From: Streptomyces sp. NBC_00464
Lineage (GTDB): Bacteria; Actinomycetota; Actinomycetes; Streptomycetales; Streptomycetaceae
Direction: 5' to 3'
NCBI RefSeq assembly: GCF_036013915.1
Contig: NZ_CP107899.1
Location: 868,001-932,000, forward strand
DNA: 64,000 bases
Both the position numbers and the translations under genes were made by a program. Below are positions 55,054-63,696 of this stretch, piece after piece (the first letter of the stretch is position 1; each line of letters starts with the position of its first letter). The notes under the pieces are model-generated. The model was not told the origin of the DNA. It ran no database searches and saw only the letters and a program-made list of their open reading frames with translations.

Positions 55054-57438
55054 TTGCCCACAGCACCGGACCACGCCTCCTCCCCCCACACCGATTCCTC
55101 GCCCTCCCCCTCCCGGCCCTCCCCCTCCCGCAGAAGCGTTCTCGCCACCGGGACCGCGCTCGGCGGAGCCCTCGTGGTGGGCGGCGCCGCCGTTCCCGCC
55201 CAGGCCGCAGCCCCTTCGGCCGCCCCCGTCGTGGTGCACTCCCCCGCGGACAGCTGGAACACCGTCCTCGACGACGCCGACCTGCGCTGGCAGAGGATGC
55301 CGAAGACCTGGTACGAGGGCCCGTACCTGGGCAACGGCCGGCTCGGCTCCGGTATCTACGCGGAGCCCGGCGCCGAGACGACGGCGATCCGTTTCAACGT
55401 CCAGCACTCCGAGGTCCAGGACCATCGGCCCGAGTTCGGTTCGCTCTTCGGCCTGGCACGGCTCCCGATCGGCCACTTCACCCTGGAGCCGGCCGGCACC
55501 ATCACGGGCGTCGACTGGCGGATGCGGCTGCACACCGCCGAGTTGCAGGGCACCGTCACCACGTCGGCCGGCACCCTCACGCTCCGCGCCTTCGTGCAGT
55601 CCACCGGTGACGTGCTGGCCGTCGAGGTGACCCCGAGCGCCGGCGAGAAGGACTTCCGCTGGGTCTTCCACCCGGCCGAGGCGATCAGTCCCCGGGCCGC
55701 CTTCAAGCCGCTGCCGGACGGCTACACAGGCAACCCCCCGGCCGTCGTCGAGGAGCACGGCGGGACGACTGCGGCCGTGCAGTCGCTGCTCGCGGGCGGT
55801 GCGCACGTCACCGCCTGGCGCGAGCGGACACGCGGCGCCGCCCGCACCCTGTACGCGACGGTCACGCACTCCCACCCCGGGAACACCGCCCGCGCACGCG
55901 CGCTACGTACGGTCACGGCCGCCTCCGCCCTTCCGTACCCCCTGCTCGCCGCCCCTCACCGCGCCTGGTGGGACCGCTTCTACCGCAGGAGTTTCCTGTC
56001 GCTGCCCGATGCCCGGCTACAGCGCTTCTACTGGATCCAGCTCTACAAAACGGCGTCGGCCGCGCGCAAGGACGCCCCCGTGATGGCCACCTCGGGCCCC
56101 TGGCTGGAGCCCACGCCGTGGCCCAACACCTGGTGGAACCTCAACGTCCAGCTGGAGTACTGGCTGATCCACGGCTCCAACCACCTGGAGCTCGACGCCG
56201 TCACCCGGGCCCTGAGCGAGTTCCGCGAGCAGCTCTCCCGCGAGGTCGCCGCCCCCTACCGGGCCGATTCCGCCGGCATCCCCCGCACCACCGACCCGCA
56301 ACTGGTCAACGGTGCCGCGGTCGCCGACGGCGGCTACGGCGTCGGCATCCCCGGCCAGGACCCGCCCACCCCCGAGGTCGGCAACCTGACCTGGGCCCTG
56401 CACAACGTCTGGCTCTCCTACCGCCACACGATGGACCGATCCGTCCTGCGCGACACCCTCTTCCCGCTGCTGCGCAAGGCCGTCAACTACTACCTGCACT
56501 TCCTCACCCCGGGTGCCGACGGCAAGCTGCACCTCCCGGCGACCTTCTCCCCCGAGTACGGCGTCAACGCTCCCGACTGCAACTACGACCTGATGCTGCT
56601 GCGCTGGGGGTGCCGCACCCTGCTCGACTCGGCACGCGAACTGGACGTCCAGGATCCGCTGACCGCCCGCTGGCAGGAGGTGCTGGCCCGGCTCGCCCCG
56701 TACCCGGTCGACGAGAACGGCTACATGATCGGCGCCGGGGTCCCGTTCGCGAAGTCCCACCGGCACTACTCGCACATGCTCGCCGTGTACCCGCTGTACG
56801 AGGTCACCGGCGCGACCGACACCGAACGCGCCCTGATCGAGAAGTCCCTCGCCCACTGGGTCGGCTTCGAGGGCGCACTGCAGGGCTACACCTTCACCGG
56901 CGCCGCCTCCATGTCGGCGCTGCTCGGCAAGGGCGACGACGCGCTCGCATACCTGGGTCAGCTGATGAGCCGGTTCATCCAGGCCAACACCATGTACAAG
57001 GAGTCCGGCCCCGTCATCGAGACCCCGCTGTCGGCCGCCCAGTCGCTCCACGACATGGTCTGCCAGTCCTGGGGCGACACCATCAGAGTCTTCCCCGCCC
57101 TGCCTGCCGCCTGGCAGGACCTGACCGTCCACGACTTCCGTACCCAGGGCGCCTTCCTGCTCAGCGCGGTGCGCGAAGGCGGCCGGACACGCTGGGTGCG
57201 GCTGACGAGCGAGGCGGGCGCTCCCTGCGTCGTACGGCACGGCATCGAGGGCGCCATCGAGGTGCGGGACCGGCACGGACGCCCCCTGGCCCACAAGGAG
57301 CATGACGGCGGTGCGGTACGCATCCGGCTGCGCAAGGGCGAATCGGTGCTGATCACCGCTGCCGGCGACCGCCCGGACCTGACCGTCCGCCCGGTCGCGG
57401 CGAACGGACCCGCACCGAGCTGGGGCCTGCCGGCCTGA
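55054..57438 (+). CDS. Tat-exported GH95-like glycoside hydrolase
   Basis: 794 residues from TTG 55054; AGGAG lies 5 bp upstream, so this unusual start is favoured. A twin-arginine signal (S-R26-R27-S-V-L-A followed by a hydrophobic stretch to AQAAA) implies folded export. The body matches the GH95/glycosyl-hydrolase-family-N superfamily: WYEGPYLGNGRLGSGIYAEP near 89, WWNLNVQLEYWLIHGSNHLE near 360, and the late HDMVCQSWGDTIRVFPALP, where the catalytic-domain closing motif sits. GH95 enzymes cleave alpha-L-fucose or alpha-L-galactose residues. Substrate not provable here. Confidence 0.82.
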   Translation: MPTAPDHASSPHTDSSPSPSRPSPSRRSVLATGTALGGALVVGGAAVPAQAAAPSAAPVVVHSPADSWNTVLDDADLRWQRMPKTWYEGPYLGNGRLGSGIYAEPGAETTAIRFNVQHSEVQDHRPEFGSLFGLARLPIGHFTLEPAGTITGVDWRMRLHTAELQGTVTTSAGTLTLRAFVQSTGDVLAVEVTPSAGEKDFRWVFHPAEAISPRAAFKPLPDGYTGNPPAVVEEHGGTTAAVQSLLAGGAHVTAWRERTRGAARTLYATVTHSHPGNTARARALRTVTAASALPYPLLAAPHRAWWDRFYRRSFLSLPDARLQRFYWIQLYKTASAARKDAPVMATSGPWLEPTPWPNTWWNLNVQLEYWLIHGSNHLELDAVTRALSEFREQLSREVAAPYRADSAGIPRTTDPQLVNGAAVADGGYGVGIPGQDPPTPEVGNLTWALHNVWLSYRHTMDRSVLRDTLFPLLRKAVNYYLHFLTPGADGKLHLPATFSPEYGVNAPDCNYDLMLLRWGCRTLLDSARELDVQDPLTARWQEVLARLAPYPVDENGYMIGAGVPFAKSHRHYSHMLAVYPLYEVTGATDTERALIEKSLAHWVGFEGALQGYTFTGAASMSALLGKGDDALAYLGQLMSRFIQANTMYKESGPVIETPLSAAQSLHDMVCQSWGDTIRVFPALPAAWQDLTVHDFRTQGAFLLSAVREGGRTRWVRLTSEAGAPCVVRHGIEGAIEVRDRHGRPLAHKEHDGGAVRIRLRKGESVLITAAGDRPDLTVRPVAANGPAPSWGLPA

Positions 57439-57443
57439 TCCCG

Positions 57444-58811
57444 TTACGCGGGCACCCGGTCCGGGGCATCCGCGCGGCGTACGCCGTAGGAGCGCCATGG
57501 CCGCCACCGCTCCGAGCCGGGCGTTCCGTACGGGTCCACATCGGGGTCGCCCAGACCGCGCATCCGGATCAGCGCCGCGGTGGCCGGGCCGATGCCGGGC
57601 AGCCGCAGCAGTGCCTGCTCGGCCTCGTCCCGGTCGGCGCCCGCGTCGAGCCGCACCTCACCGTCGGCGAGTGCGACGGCGAGCGCCCGCAGCGCGGGGT
57701 CGGACACCGCGCCGGCCAGGACGCCCGGTTCGGGAAAGACATGGGTGAGCCCGCTGCAGGGCACGTCCAGGACCTTCCCGTACGTCTCGACCAGCTCCCC
57801 GGCCGCCGCCGGACCCACCAGTGCCCGTACGGCGAACTCCTCGGGATCCGCCGTACCGGGCGAGCGCACCCCCGGGCGCGCGGCGACCCCCGCCGCGAGC
57901 AGCGGATCGGCGCCGAGCAGCTCGTCCACGGCGTACGGGTCGGCGTCCAGGTCGAAGAGGCGGCGCAGCCGCTGCACCGCGGTCGTCAGATCGCGCAGGT
58001 CAGTGAGGTGGATGCGGGCCTCCAGCCAGTTGCCGGCCGACCGCTCGTCCACGTCGGCGACGCCCGTGCCGTGCGGCAGTCGCAGGGTGCGGCGGTAGGT
58101 CCGGGCTCCGGTCTCCCCGCTGACCTCCTCGATCCGGGCGACCGTCTCGGCGGCGAGCAGATCGAAGACCTCACGGGCCGCGTACGGCCCCCGGTGTGCG
58201 AGCCGCAGCGGGATGCCGGTGGTACGCCCCTCCCGGACCGCGGCGCCGAGCCCGGTTCCCGCCTCCGTGCGCAGCTCGCTCGGGGTGCGGGCGTAGATCT
58301 GCCGGACGGTGTCGTTGAACTGGCGCACGCTGGCGAAACCGGCCGCGAAGGCGATCTCGGTGACGGGCAGCGCGGTGGTCTGGAGCAGGACCCGCGCGGT
58401 GTGCGCGCGCTGGGCGCGGGCCAGGGCGACGGGTCCCGCGCCCAGCTCGGCGTTGAGCTGCCGCTGGATCTGCCGCGAGCTGTAGCCGAGCCGGTGGGCG
58501 AGACCGGGGACGCCTTCCCGGTCCACCACGCCGTCGCCGATCATCCGCATGGCGCGGCCGACCACGTCCGCCCGGACGTTCCAGTCCGCGGAGCCGGGCA
58601 CGGCGTCCGGACGGCAGCGCCGGCACGCCCGGAAGCCGTTGCCCTGGGCGGCGGCCGCGGTCGGGTAGAAGCGGACGTTCTTGCGCTTGGGGGTGACGGC
58701 GGGGCAGCTCGGCCGACAGTAGATGCCGGTCGTCTCGACGGCGAAGAAGAACTCCCCGTCGAATCGCGCGTCGCGGCTGCTCACCGCCTCGTATCTGGTC
58801 TCTTCGTCCAT
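57444..58811 (-). CDS. alkA: Ada/AlkA-type DNA repair protein lacking the glycosylase catalytic segment
   Basis: 455 residues from ATG 58811. Domains: Ada-type zinc domain with four Cys (YCRPSCP and FRACRRCRPD, residues 32-75); an AraC-type HTH region (GYSSRQIQRQLNAELG, AAGFASVRQFNDTVRQI); then AlkA N- and C-terminal glycosylase domains with the helix-hairpin-helix LPGIGPATAALIRMRGLGDPD. After that the sequence runs straight from DVDPYG to SERWRPWRSY. The ~20 residues that carry the catalytic Asp in E. coli AlkA are missing, and the Trp of the usual GPWTA motif is Ala. Base excision by the C-terminal domain is therefore doubtful. Only 5 bp separate it from the converging GH95-like gene. Confidence 0.85.
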   Translation of the reverse strand: MDEETRYEAVSSRDARFDGEFFFAVETTGIYCRPSCPAVTPKRKNVRFYPTAAAAQGNGFRACRRCRPDAVPGSADWNVRADVVGRAMRMIGDGVVDREGVPGLAHRLGYSSRQIQRQLNAELGAGPVALARAQRAHTARVLLQTTALPVTEIAFAAGFASVRQFNDTVRQIYARTPSELRTEAGTGLGAAVREGRTTGIPLRLAHRGPYAAREVFDLLAAETVARIEEVSGETGARTYRRTLRLPHGTGVADVDERSAGNWLEARIHLTDLRDLTTAVQRLRRLFDLDADPYAVDELLGADPLLAAGVAARPGVRSPGTADPEEFAVRALVGPAAAGELVETYGKVLDVPCSGLTHVFPEPGVLAGAVSDPALRALAVALADGEVRLDAGADRDEAEQALLRLPGIGPATAALIRMRGLGDPDVDPYGTPGSERWRPWRSYGVRRADAPDRVPA

Positions 58812-58920
58812 CACACCGTCCAGTGTGCGGCATCGCGCACCACTGCACTCGCGGTTTTCGGACGTTGACCAGAGCCTCTCGCTCCGGCGCGGTCGGGGCG
58901 AGAGGCCCAGAGCCCTCCGG

Positions 58921-60096
58921 CTACCGCCCCCGGCCGCGCTTCGCGTCCATGGCGGCCCGGCCCTCGGCTCCCTTGCGCTTCCAGTCGCGCAGGATCTCCG
59001 ACCGGACCCGGGCATCGGTCTTGGCGACGATGCGCTGGTTCTCGCGCAGCAGCTTGCGGTAGCTGTCGAAGCGCCGTTCGGGCAGCGATCCGTCCTCGAT
59101 CGCCGCGAGCACCGCGCACCCCGGTTCGGCCTCGTGGGCGCAGTCGTGGAACCGGCACTGCTCAGCCAGATCCTCGATCTCCGAGAAGACCTGGCCGACT
59201 CCGGTCTCCGCGTCCCACAGGCCGACACCGCGCAGTCCCGGGGTGTCGATGAGGACCCCGCCGGTGGGCAGCACCAGGAGGTTGCGGGTCGTGGTGGTGT
59301 GCCGGCCCTTGCCGTCCACGTCGCGGGTGGCCCGCACCTCCATCTCGTCGTGCCCGAGGAGCGTGTTGGCAAGGGTCGACTTGCCCGCGCCGGAGGCCCC
59401 GAGGAGCACGCTCGTACCGCCGGAGACGATGGCGGCGAACACGTCGACGCCCTCACCGGTGGCAGAACTGACGGGCAGCACCTGCACGCCGGGCGCGAGC
59501 CGCTCGATGTCCTGGACGAGGTGGGAGAGCGTGACGGCGTCCGGGACCAGGTCGGCCTTGGTCAGGACGACGAGTGTCTCGGCGGTTCCGCCGCCCCCCG
59601 CCCCGTCGCGAAGCAGTGCGTCACCGCCGGTGCTGGACATGGCCAGCGCGAGGAAGCGCTCCACCCGCCCCAGGTCGAGCTCGACGGCGAGCGAGACGCA
59701 GATGGCGATGTGGTCGACATTGGTGGCGAGCACCTGTCCCTCGGAGCGCTGGGACGAGGTGGAGCGGACGAAGGCGGTGCGCCGCGGCAGCAGCGTACGG
59801 ACGAACCGCGGGTCGCCGTCGGGGTCGACGGCGGCCCAGTCGCCCGTGCAGACGATCCGCATCGGGTCACGGGGTACGACGAACGCGGTGTCCGCGCGGA
59901 CCGTGCCGTGCGCGGTGACGATGTCGCACTGCCCACGGTCGACCCGCACCACGCGTCCCGGCAGCAGCCCCTGTTCGGCGTACGGGGCGAACTCGGCCTC
60001 CCAGCCGTCGTCCCAGCCGTAGGCGGACAGGGGGTGCGACGACGAGGAGCCCTGAAGAGTGGAGAAGGAAGAAGGAGAGGAAGACGGGAAAGACAA
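58921..60096 (-). CDS. rsgA: Ribosome small subunit-dependent GTPase A
   Basis: 391 residues from TTG 60096; GAAGGG lies 6 bp upstream and no ATG or GTG occurs before the conserved part. The circularly permuted GTPase order is visible: OB domain, G4 LTKADL near 178, G1 GASGAGKST near 235, G3 DTPGLRGVG near 285, then the zinc-binding CRFHDCAHEAEPGCAV near 315. RsgA checks maturation of the 30S subunit. The Ser-rich first 20 residues are unusual. A tiny ORF with a perfect ribosome site precedes it. Confidence 0.9.
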   Translation of the reverse strand: MSFPSSSPSSFSTLQGSSSSHPLSAYGWDDGWEAEFAPYAEQGLLPGRVVRVDRGQCDIVTAHGTVRADTAFVVPRDPMRIVCTGDWAAVDPDGDPRFVRTLLPRRTAFVRSTSSQRSEGQVLATNVDHIAICVSLAVELDLGRVERFLALAMSSTGGDALLRDGAGGGGTAETLVVLTKADLVPDAVTLSHLVQDIERLAPGVQVLPVSSATGEGVDVFAAIVSGGTSVLLGASGAGKSTLANTLLGHDEMEVRATRDVDGKGRHTTTTRNLLVLPTGGVLIDTPGLRGVGLWDAETGVGQVFSEIEDLAEQCRFHDCAHEAEPGCAVLAAIEDGSLPERRFDSYRKLLRENQRIVAKTDARVRSEILRDWKRKGAEGRAAMDAKRGRGR

Positions 60097-60159
60097 GGGA
60101 AACCCTTCACAGGGTGGCCCCGGCAGTGCGCACTGCGGCGCAGAGGTTCTTGAGGTAGG

Positions 60160-60231
60160 TCAGCCGGCGGCCACGGGGGTGGGAACGATGCTCTTCGGCT
60201 TGTGGGCAGCGCCCATCGCAGCGACAGTCAT
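60160..60231 (-). CDS. Tiny ORF upstream of rsgA (23 codons)
   Basis: ATG 60231 opens a 23-residue peptide, MTVAAMGAAHKPKSIVPTP then VAAG. GGAGGTGA (60240-60247) lies 8 bp upstream and is a full match to the 16S anti-Shine-Dalgarno. The following 57 bp in the -1 frame read LTYLKNLCAAVRTAGATL and stop 10 bp before rsgA. That frame could be a second part reached by frameshift, or a remnant of one 41-residue protein. Translation is likely; identity is unknown. Confidence 0.5.
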   Translation of the reverse strand: MTVAAMGAAHKPKSIVPTPVAAG

Positions 60232-60468
60232 CAATGTCCTCACCTCCGGTTTCACGCACGGTCCGGGACCGGCGGTCTTTCCCCGCGGTCCGTAACGCTG
60301 CACACGATAGCCCGCGGCAGCCGGGCGGCGTCAACCGATTAATCACGGGTCTTCATTCCGGCCGGAGCGGAGGCGGTTCAGGTGCTGCGGACGAAATATC
60401 ACAGGCTCTCCCTCGATCGAGTGATACACATGGAGATCGACCGGTCGCGGACGGTTAGGGTGCCGGAC

Positions 60469-60969
60469 ATGACCTCCCCCCAGACAGCCACCGGCACGTT
60501 CACCCAGGCCCAGTTGGGCACGCTCACCCTGATCGGCTGGAGCGGCGAGCACCCCCACGGCGGACACGACGTCGCCTTCCTGCTCGCCTATTCGCTGGGC
60601 GACGGCGCGGAAGGACCCGCCGTCGGCGAGGCGGCCATGCGCATCGCCCTGGGACGCTGCGGACTCCCGGCCGGCGGCGCCCCGGTGCGCGCCGACGAGA
60701 CGCCGGGCCTCCCGGTGAAGCTCCTCGTCCAGGCAGGCCAGGCCGTCCTGACACTGCCTCACTTCACCGCCCAGTACCCCGTACCGCCGCAGTGGCTGGC
60801 GGCCGCCACCGAACAGGGCGAGGTACACGCGATGTTCGCCACCCGCCCCTGGCCGCAAGGCGCCCCGGGACTCCCGGTGGGCGAGGAGGAGCTGCGCCTG
60901 TTCGCGGGCGACCCGGAGGTCATCGCGAGCTCCGCCCACTGCGTCCTTCCGGTACGCAGCCTGGGCTGA
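60469..60969 (+). CDS. Hypothetical protein
   Basis: 166 residues from ATG 60469. TAGGGT (60456-60461) ends 7 bp before the ATG, the usual spacing for a leaderless Streptomyces transcript. The protein is soluble, with LGTLTLIGWSGEHPHGGHDVAFLLAYSLGDG near 15 and LPVKLLVQAGQAVLTLPHFTAQYPVPPQWL near 84. No known motif is recognised. A very strong terminator follows. Divergent from rsgA and its tiny ORF. Confidence 0.65.
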   Translation: MTSPQTATGTFTQAQLGTLTLIGWSGEHPHGGHDVAFLLAYSLGDGAEGPAVGEAAMRIALGRCGLPAGGAPVRADETPGLPVKLLVQAGQAVLTLPHFTAQYPVPPQWLAAATEQGEVHAMFATRPWPQGAPGLPVGEEELRLFAGDPEVIASSAHCVLPVRSLG

Positions 60970-60981
60970 CCACCCCCGCCA

Positions 60982-61022
60982 CGCAGATGACCACCGCCCC
61001 AGTGGGGCGGTGGTCATCTGCG
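60982..61022. terminator. Strong hairpin terminator
   Basis: Perfect 19-bp arms beginning CGCAGATGACCACCGCCCC around a 3-nt loop, 12 bp after the hypothetical gene's stop. Confidence 0.85.
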
Positions 61023-61043
61023 CGCTCAGGGACCTCACCCACG

Positions 61044-61082
61044 CACCGCGGGCGGCCCGATACCTCCGGGCCGCCCGCGGTG
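61044..61082. terminator. Rodlin gene terminator
   Basis: Perfect 16-bp arms beginning CACCGCGGGCGGCCCG around 7 nt, 11 bp after the stop of the minus-strand rodlin gene. With the neighbouring hairpin it insulates two converging genes. Confidence 0.85.
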
Positions 61083-61093
61083 TGTGTCCGGAA

Positions 61094-61504
61094 TCAGCCG
61101 TTGCCGACGCCGTTCCCGGAGAGGACCGGAATGCCGTTCACCAGGTGCGAGAGGGCCTCGTCGCCCTTGGCCTGGGTGGAGTTGTCGGCGCACTGCTGGT
61201 TCTGCGGCGAGTGCAGGACGTTGACGTCCTGGACCGCCACCGGCACGAGGATGCCCACGAGCGCACCCACGTTGGCCTTGACCGGCGCTCCGACGCAGAG
61301 CTTGTTCAGCGAGCCCTGGACGAGCTGGGCCTGCGGGCTGCCGTCGCCCCGGGTCACACTGTTGCCGAACGAGTCCGCGGCACCGTTGCCGTTGACCGAC
61401 GTGGTGCCCCCCTCGTTCCCGATCGCCATGGCCGAGGGGGCCACGGCGGCCGAGACGCCGACCAGGGACACGGCCACTGCTGCGCCGGCCATCATCTTCT
61501 TCAT
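61094..61504 (-). CDS. Rodlin (spore-sheath protein) 1
   Basis: 136 residues from ATG 61504, AGGTG 7 bp upstream; GTG 61507 is also in frame. A signal peptide (KKMMAGAAVAVSLVGVSAAVAPSAMA) is followed by a mature part matching RdlA/Rdl[67 protein letters not shown] and an SGNG end. Rodlins assemble with chaplins into the paired-rod layer on aerial hyphae and spores. Same length as rodlin 2, but with an acidic/Gly-rich difference at SVTRGDG and VPVAV. Confidence 0.93.
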   Translation of the reverse strand: MKKMMAGAAVAVSLVGVSAAVAPSAMAIGNEGGTTSVNGNGAADSFGNSVTRGDGSPQAQLVQGSLNKLCVGAPVKANVGALVGILVPVAVQDVNVLHSPQNQQCADNSTQAKGDEALSHLVNGIPVLSGNGVGNG

Positions 61505-61623
61505 CACGCTTCACCTTTCGGAGCGTCCCGTTCTGGAACGTACTGATCAACCTCATACGGAGGGTTCGGTTCCGCGATTCCACTCAAATGGGTTTGATCC
61601 GGCGTAAGTTCGACGTTTCGATG

Positions 61624-61827
61624 TCAGCCCCGCGCTCCCTCGCCGGAAACGCGCGCCCCGGGAACGAGGCCGCCCGCGCCTGGCGGCCCGGCCTCCACGC
61701 CACCCGGCGGAGCCGCGTCGCGTCGGGCCGCCGCCTGCCACTCGGCGAGGAGACGGTCGTAGATCGGTGTGCCGTCCTGCGGGTACTGGTGCGGGTCCCG
61801 CCGTCGCTGACTGTCGCGCTGATCCAT
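61624..61827 (-). CDS. Small conserved-looking hypothetical protein
   Basis: 67 residues from ATG 61827 with AGGGGA 6 bp upstream. The N-terminal half is hydrophilic and basic; PQDGTPIYDRLLAEWQAAAR looks like a real folded helix motif. The last third is Gly/Pro-rich. No signal peptide. It sits between two rodlin genes on the same strand but is not of their type. Confidence 0.55.
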   Translation of the reverse strand: MDQRDSQRRRDPHQYPQDGTPIYDRLLAEWQAAARRDAAPPGGVEAGPPGAGGLVPGARVSGEGARG

Positions 61828-62030
61828 GAATGTCCCCTACCCGGTACGACGGAAGGCCTCCACCGCCACTACGGCAACCGGCCCAGCGGACCCGTCCTTT
61901 CGGGGGAGCATCCGGCCGTGCCTGGGCACACGACGTGGGGCCGCCACGTCCGGGCGGCCGGAAATCCGGCTGCCACGAGGACGGGTCGGCCCCACGCGTG
62001 ATCCAGGAACTGTGTGCGCCTCGGGACTGC

Positions 62031-62441
62031 TCAGTCGTTGGCGACGCCGTTGCCGGACAGGATCGGGATGCCGGACAGGATGTGCGACAGGGCCTCGTCA
62101 CCCTTGGCCTGGGTGGAGTTCTCGGTGCACTGCTGGTTCTGCGGCGAGGACAGGACGTTGATGTCCTGGACCGAGATCGGGATGGCCCCGAGCAGCGAAC
62201 CGACGTTGGCCTTGGCCGGCAGGGCGATGCAGGGCTTGTTGAGCGAGCCCTGGATGAGCGCGAACTGCGGGCTCCAGTCGCCGTGGGTGGCGGAGTTGCC
62301 GTAGGACTGCACGGCACCGTTGCCGTTGACCGACGTGGTGCCCTCTTCGTTGCCGATCGCCATGGCCTGCGGGGCGATCGCGGCCGAGACGCCGACGATC
62401 GAAGCAGCGACGGCTGCCGAGGCCATAATCTTCTTGATCAT
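62031..62441 (-). CDS. Rodlin 2
   Basis: 136 residues from ATG 62441 with AAGGG 7 bp upstream. Signal peptide IKKIMASAAVAASIVGVSAA to AMA. The mature part, with SPQFALIQGSLNKPCIALP and [19 protein letters not shown], is nearer to S. coelicolor RdlA than rodlin 1 is. The two conserved Cys (NKPC and QQC) are present. It is presumably exported and assembled with rodlin 1 and the chaplin. Confidence 0.94.
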   Translation of the reverse strand: MIKKIMASAAVAASIVGVSAAIAPQAMAIGNEEGTTSVNGNGAVQSYGNSATHGDWSPQFALIQGSLNKPCIALPAKANVGSLLGAIPISVQDINVLSSPQNQQCTENSTQAKGDEALSHILSGIPILSGNGVAND

Positions 62442-62628
62442 GAAATAGCCCTTCTGGGGTTTTCCGTTGCCCGCCTGTCCGGAGCGACCTGATCAACTCG
62501 CGGTGGCGGAAATGGTTGTGGCGCTTCACTCGAACGGTGATTTCGCATCCGTACGCTTACGGAATGCGCGGCACCGGAGAAATGCGCGTGCCTCGGAGAG
62601 AGGCGGGAACCGCCGTCGTGGGGACGGG

Positions 62629-62919
62629 TCAGCCACCGATCGGGAGGCCGCCCATGAGCGGGGCGGCGCCCTTGGCCGCACCGGTGGCCTGGCCGGCGAC
62701 CTTGGTGACCGTGCCGTCCTTCTGCAGCGACTCGGCGGCGCCGCCGACGGTGTCGACGACCGGGTCGACGGCCTGCGGGGCCGCGGCCACCACCTGGTTG
62801 ACACCGCCGTCGAGGCTGAAACTGGGGGCCGTGGCGTTGGTAACGGCGAAGGCGGGAGCAGCCGTTCCGAGAGCGACCACGGAACCGGCAACGAACGCAG
62901 CTGTCTTCGCGTACTTCAC
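62629..62919 (-). CDS. Small secreted protein of the sheath locus
   Basis: 96 residues from GTG 62919. Its signal peptide (VKYAKTAAFVAGSVVALGT to APAFA) is nearly the same as the chaplin's at 63364-63597. The mature ~70 residues are Ala/Gly/Val-rich (SFSLDGGVNQVVAAAPQAVD, QATGAAKGAAPLMGGLPIGG) and contain no Cys or chaplin domain. It may be a further hydrophobic coat component. Function unknown. Confidence 0.7.
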   Translation of the reverse strand: MKYAKTAAFVAGSVVALGTAAPAFAVTNATAPSFSLDGGVNQVVAAAPQAVDPVVDTVGGAAESLQKDGTVTKVAGQATGAAKGAAPLMGGLPIGG

Positions 62920-63363
62920 TTTTCGGGTTCCCTTCTGCAGCGGCATCCGTTTCGGTCGCGTCCCCGCGCCGCACCAGCCTTCTTTAGCTGTGACTTCTAC
63001 CGCTTTCTCCCTGGGTAACGATCAGATTGCGGCCGGGCAACTGGGCCGTTCCCCTTTTCTCGGAACCACTTCATCCGCAACTTCGGAAGATTGCATGACT
63101 AATCACTGATTCGGGTACGGGGCAGGACACCGGGCACGATTCGGTGGTGCACTGTCGGTACTCCGTCCCGCGCGCCCACCCCGGATGTCCGCCCCCAGCC
63201 GCCGGCGCACCGCGCCCCGGGCCGGCGGAACGCCTTCGGATGTCCCGCCGCATCGAGGAGGGCTGTGAACTCCCGGGACGGAACGCAGAAAAGAGGAAAG
63301 CCCCGGATCGCATGGAATGCGATCCGGGGCAGACCGGTACCGAACGGATTCGGCAAGCGCGAA
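62920..63363. other. 444-bp intergenic region between the small secreted gene and the chaplin gene
   Basis: No credible coding sequence. It holds the upstream region of the small secreted gene, with GTAACGATCAG at 63015-63025, and the chaplin terminator at 63300-63330. Between 63100 and 63280 I see nothing structured. Confidence 0.5.
63300..63330. terminator. Chaplin gene terminator
   Basis: Perfect 14-bp arms GCCCCGGATCGCAT and its complement around a 3-nt loop, 33 bp after the chaplin stop. Confidence 0.85.
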
Positions 63364-63597
63364 TCAGAAGTTGCCGCAGAAGTTGCCGAAGGCCGGGTTC
63401 AGCAGCCCGACGACGTTCACGGTGTTGCCGCAGACGTTCACCGGAATGTGGACCGGAACCTGAACGACGTTGCCGGACAGCACGCCCGGGGAGTGCACGG
63501 CCGCACCCTCGGCGCCGGAGTCGGCGAAAGCGGGGGCAGCGGCGCCCATCGCCATGAGGGTTCCGGCGGCGACGGCGGCAATCTTGGTGTACTTCAC
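63364..63597 (-). CDS. Short chaplin
   Basis: 77 residues from GTG 63597 (VKYTKIAAVAAGTLMAMG), AAGGG 7 bp upstream. A signal peptide ends at APAFA. The single chaplin domain reads SPGVLSGNVVQVPVHIPVNV then CGNTVNVVGLLNPAFGNFC, with the two conserved Cys. Without a sorting signal it belongs to the short class (ChpD-H type). These amyloid-forming surfactants lower surface tension and anchor rodlins on aerial hyphae. Confidence 0.93.
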   Translation of the reverse strand: MKYTKIAAVAAGTLMAMGAAAPAFADSGAEGAAVHSPGVLSGNVVQVPVHIPVNVCGNTVNVVGLLNPAFGNFCGNF

Positions 63598-63660
63598 TTT
63601 CAACCCTTTCCTCGACGGAGTCCGGAGCGGCCACGACTTTCGTGCCGCACGAGCGAGGTC

Positions 63661-63696
63661 CTGATCACTCGTAACTCCGCCGCTGTAATTCGTAAC
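63661..63696 (-). promoter_or_regulatory. Chaplin upstream elements
   Basis: On the minus strand GTTACGA occurs twice (63690-63696 and 63669-63675) with a 21-bp period, just upstream of TGATCAG. TGATCA also lies upstream of both complete rodlin genes. Candidate shared developmental promoter elements. Confidence 0.35.

Noticed and set aside
63099..63356. Minus-strand ORF in the 444-bp gap before the chaplin terminator
   Set aside because: No ribosome site, no conserved features, and it overlaps the chaplin terminator.
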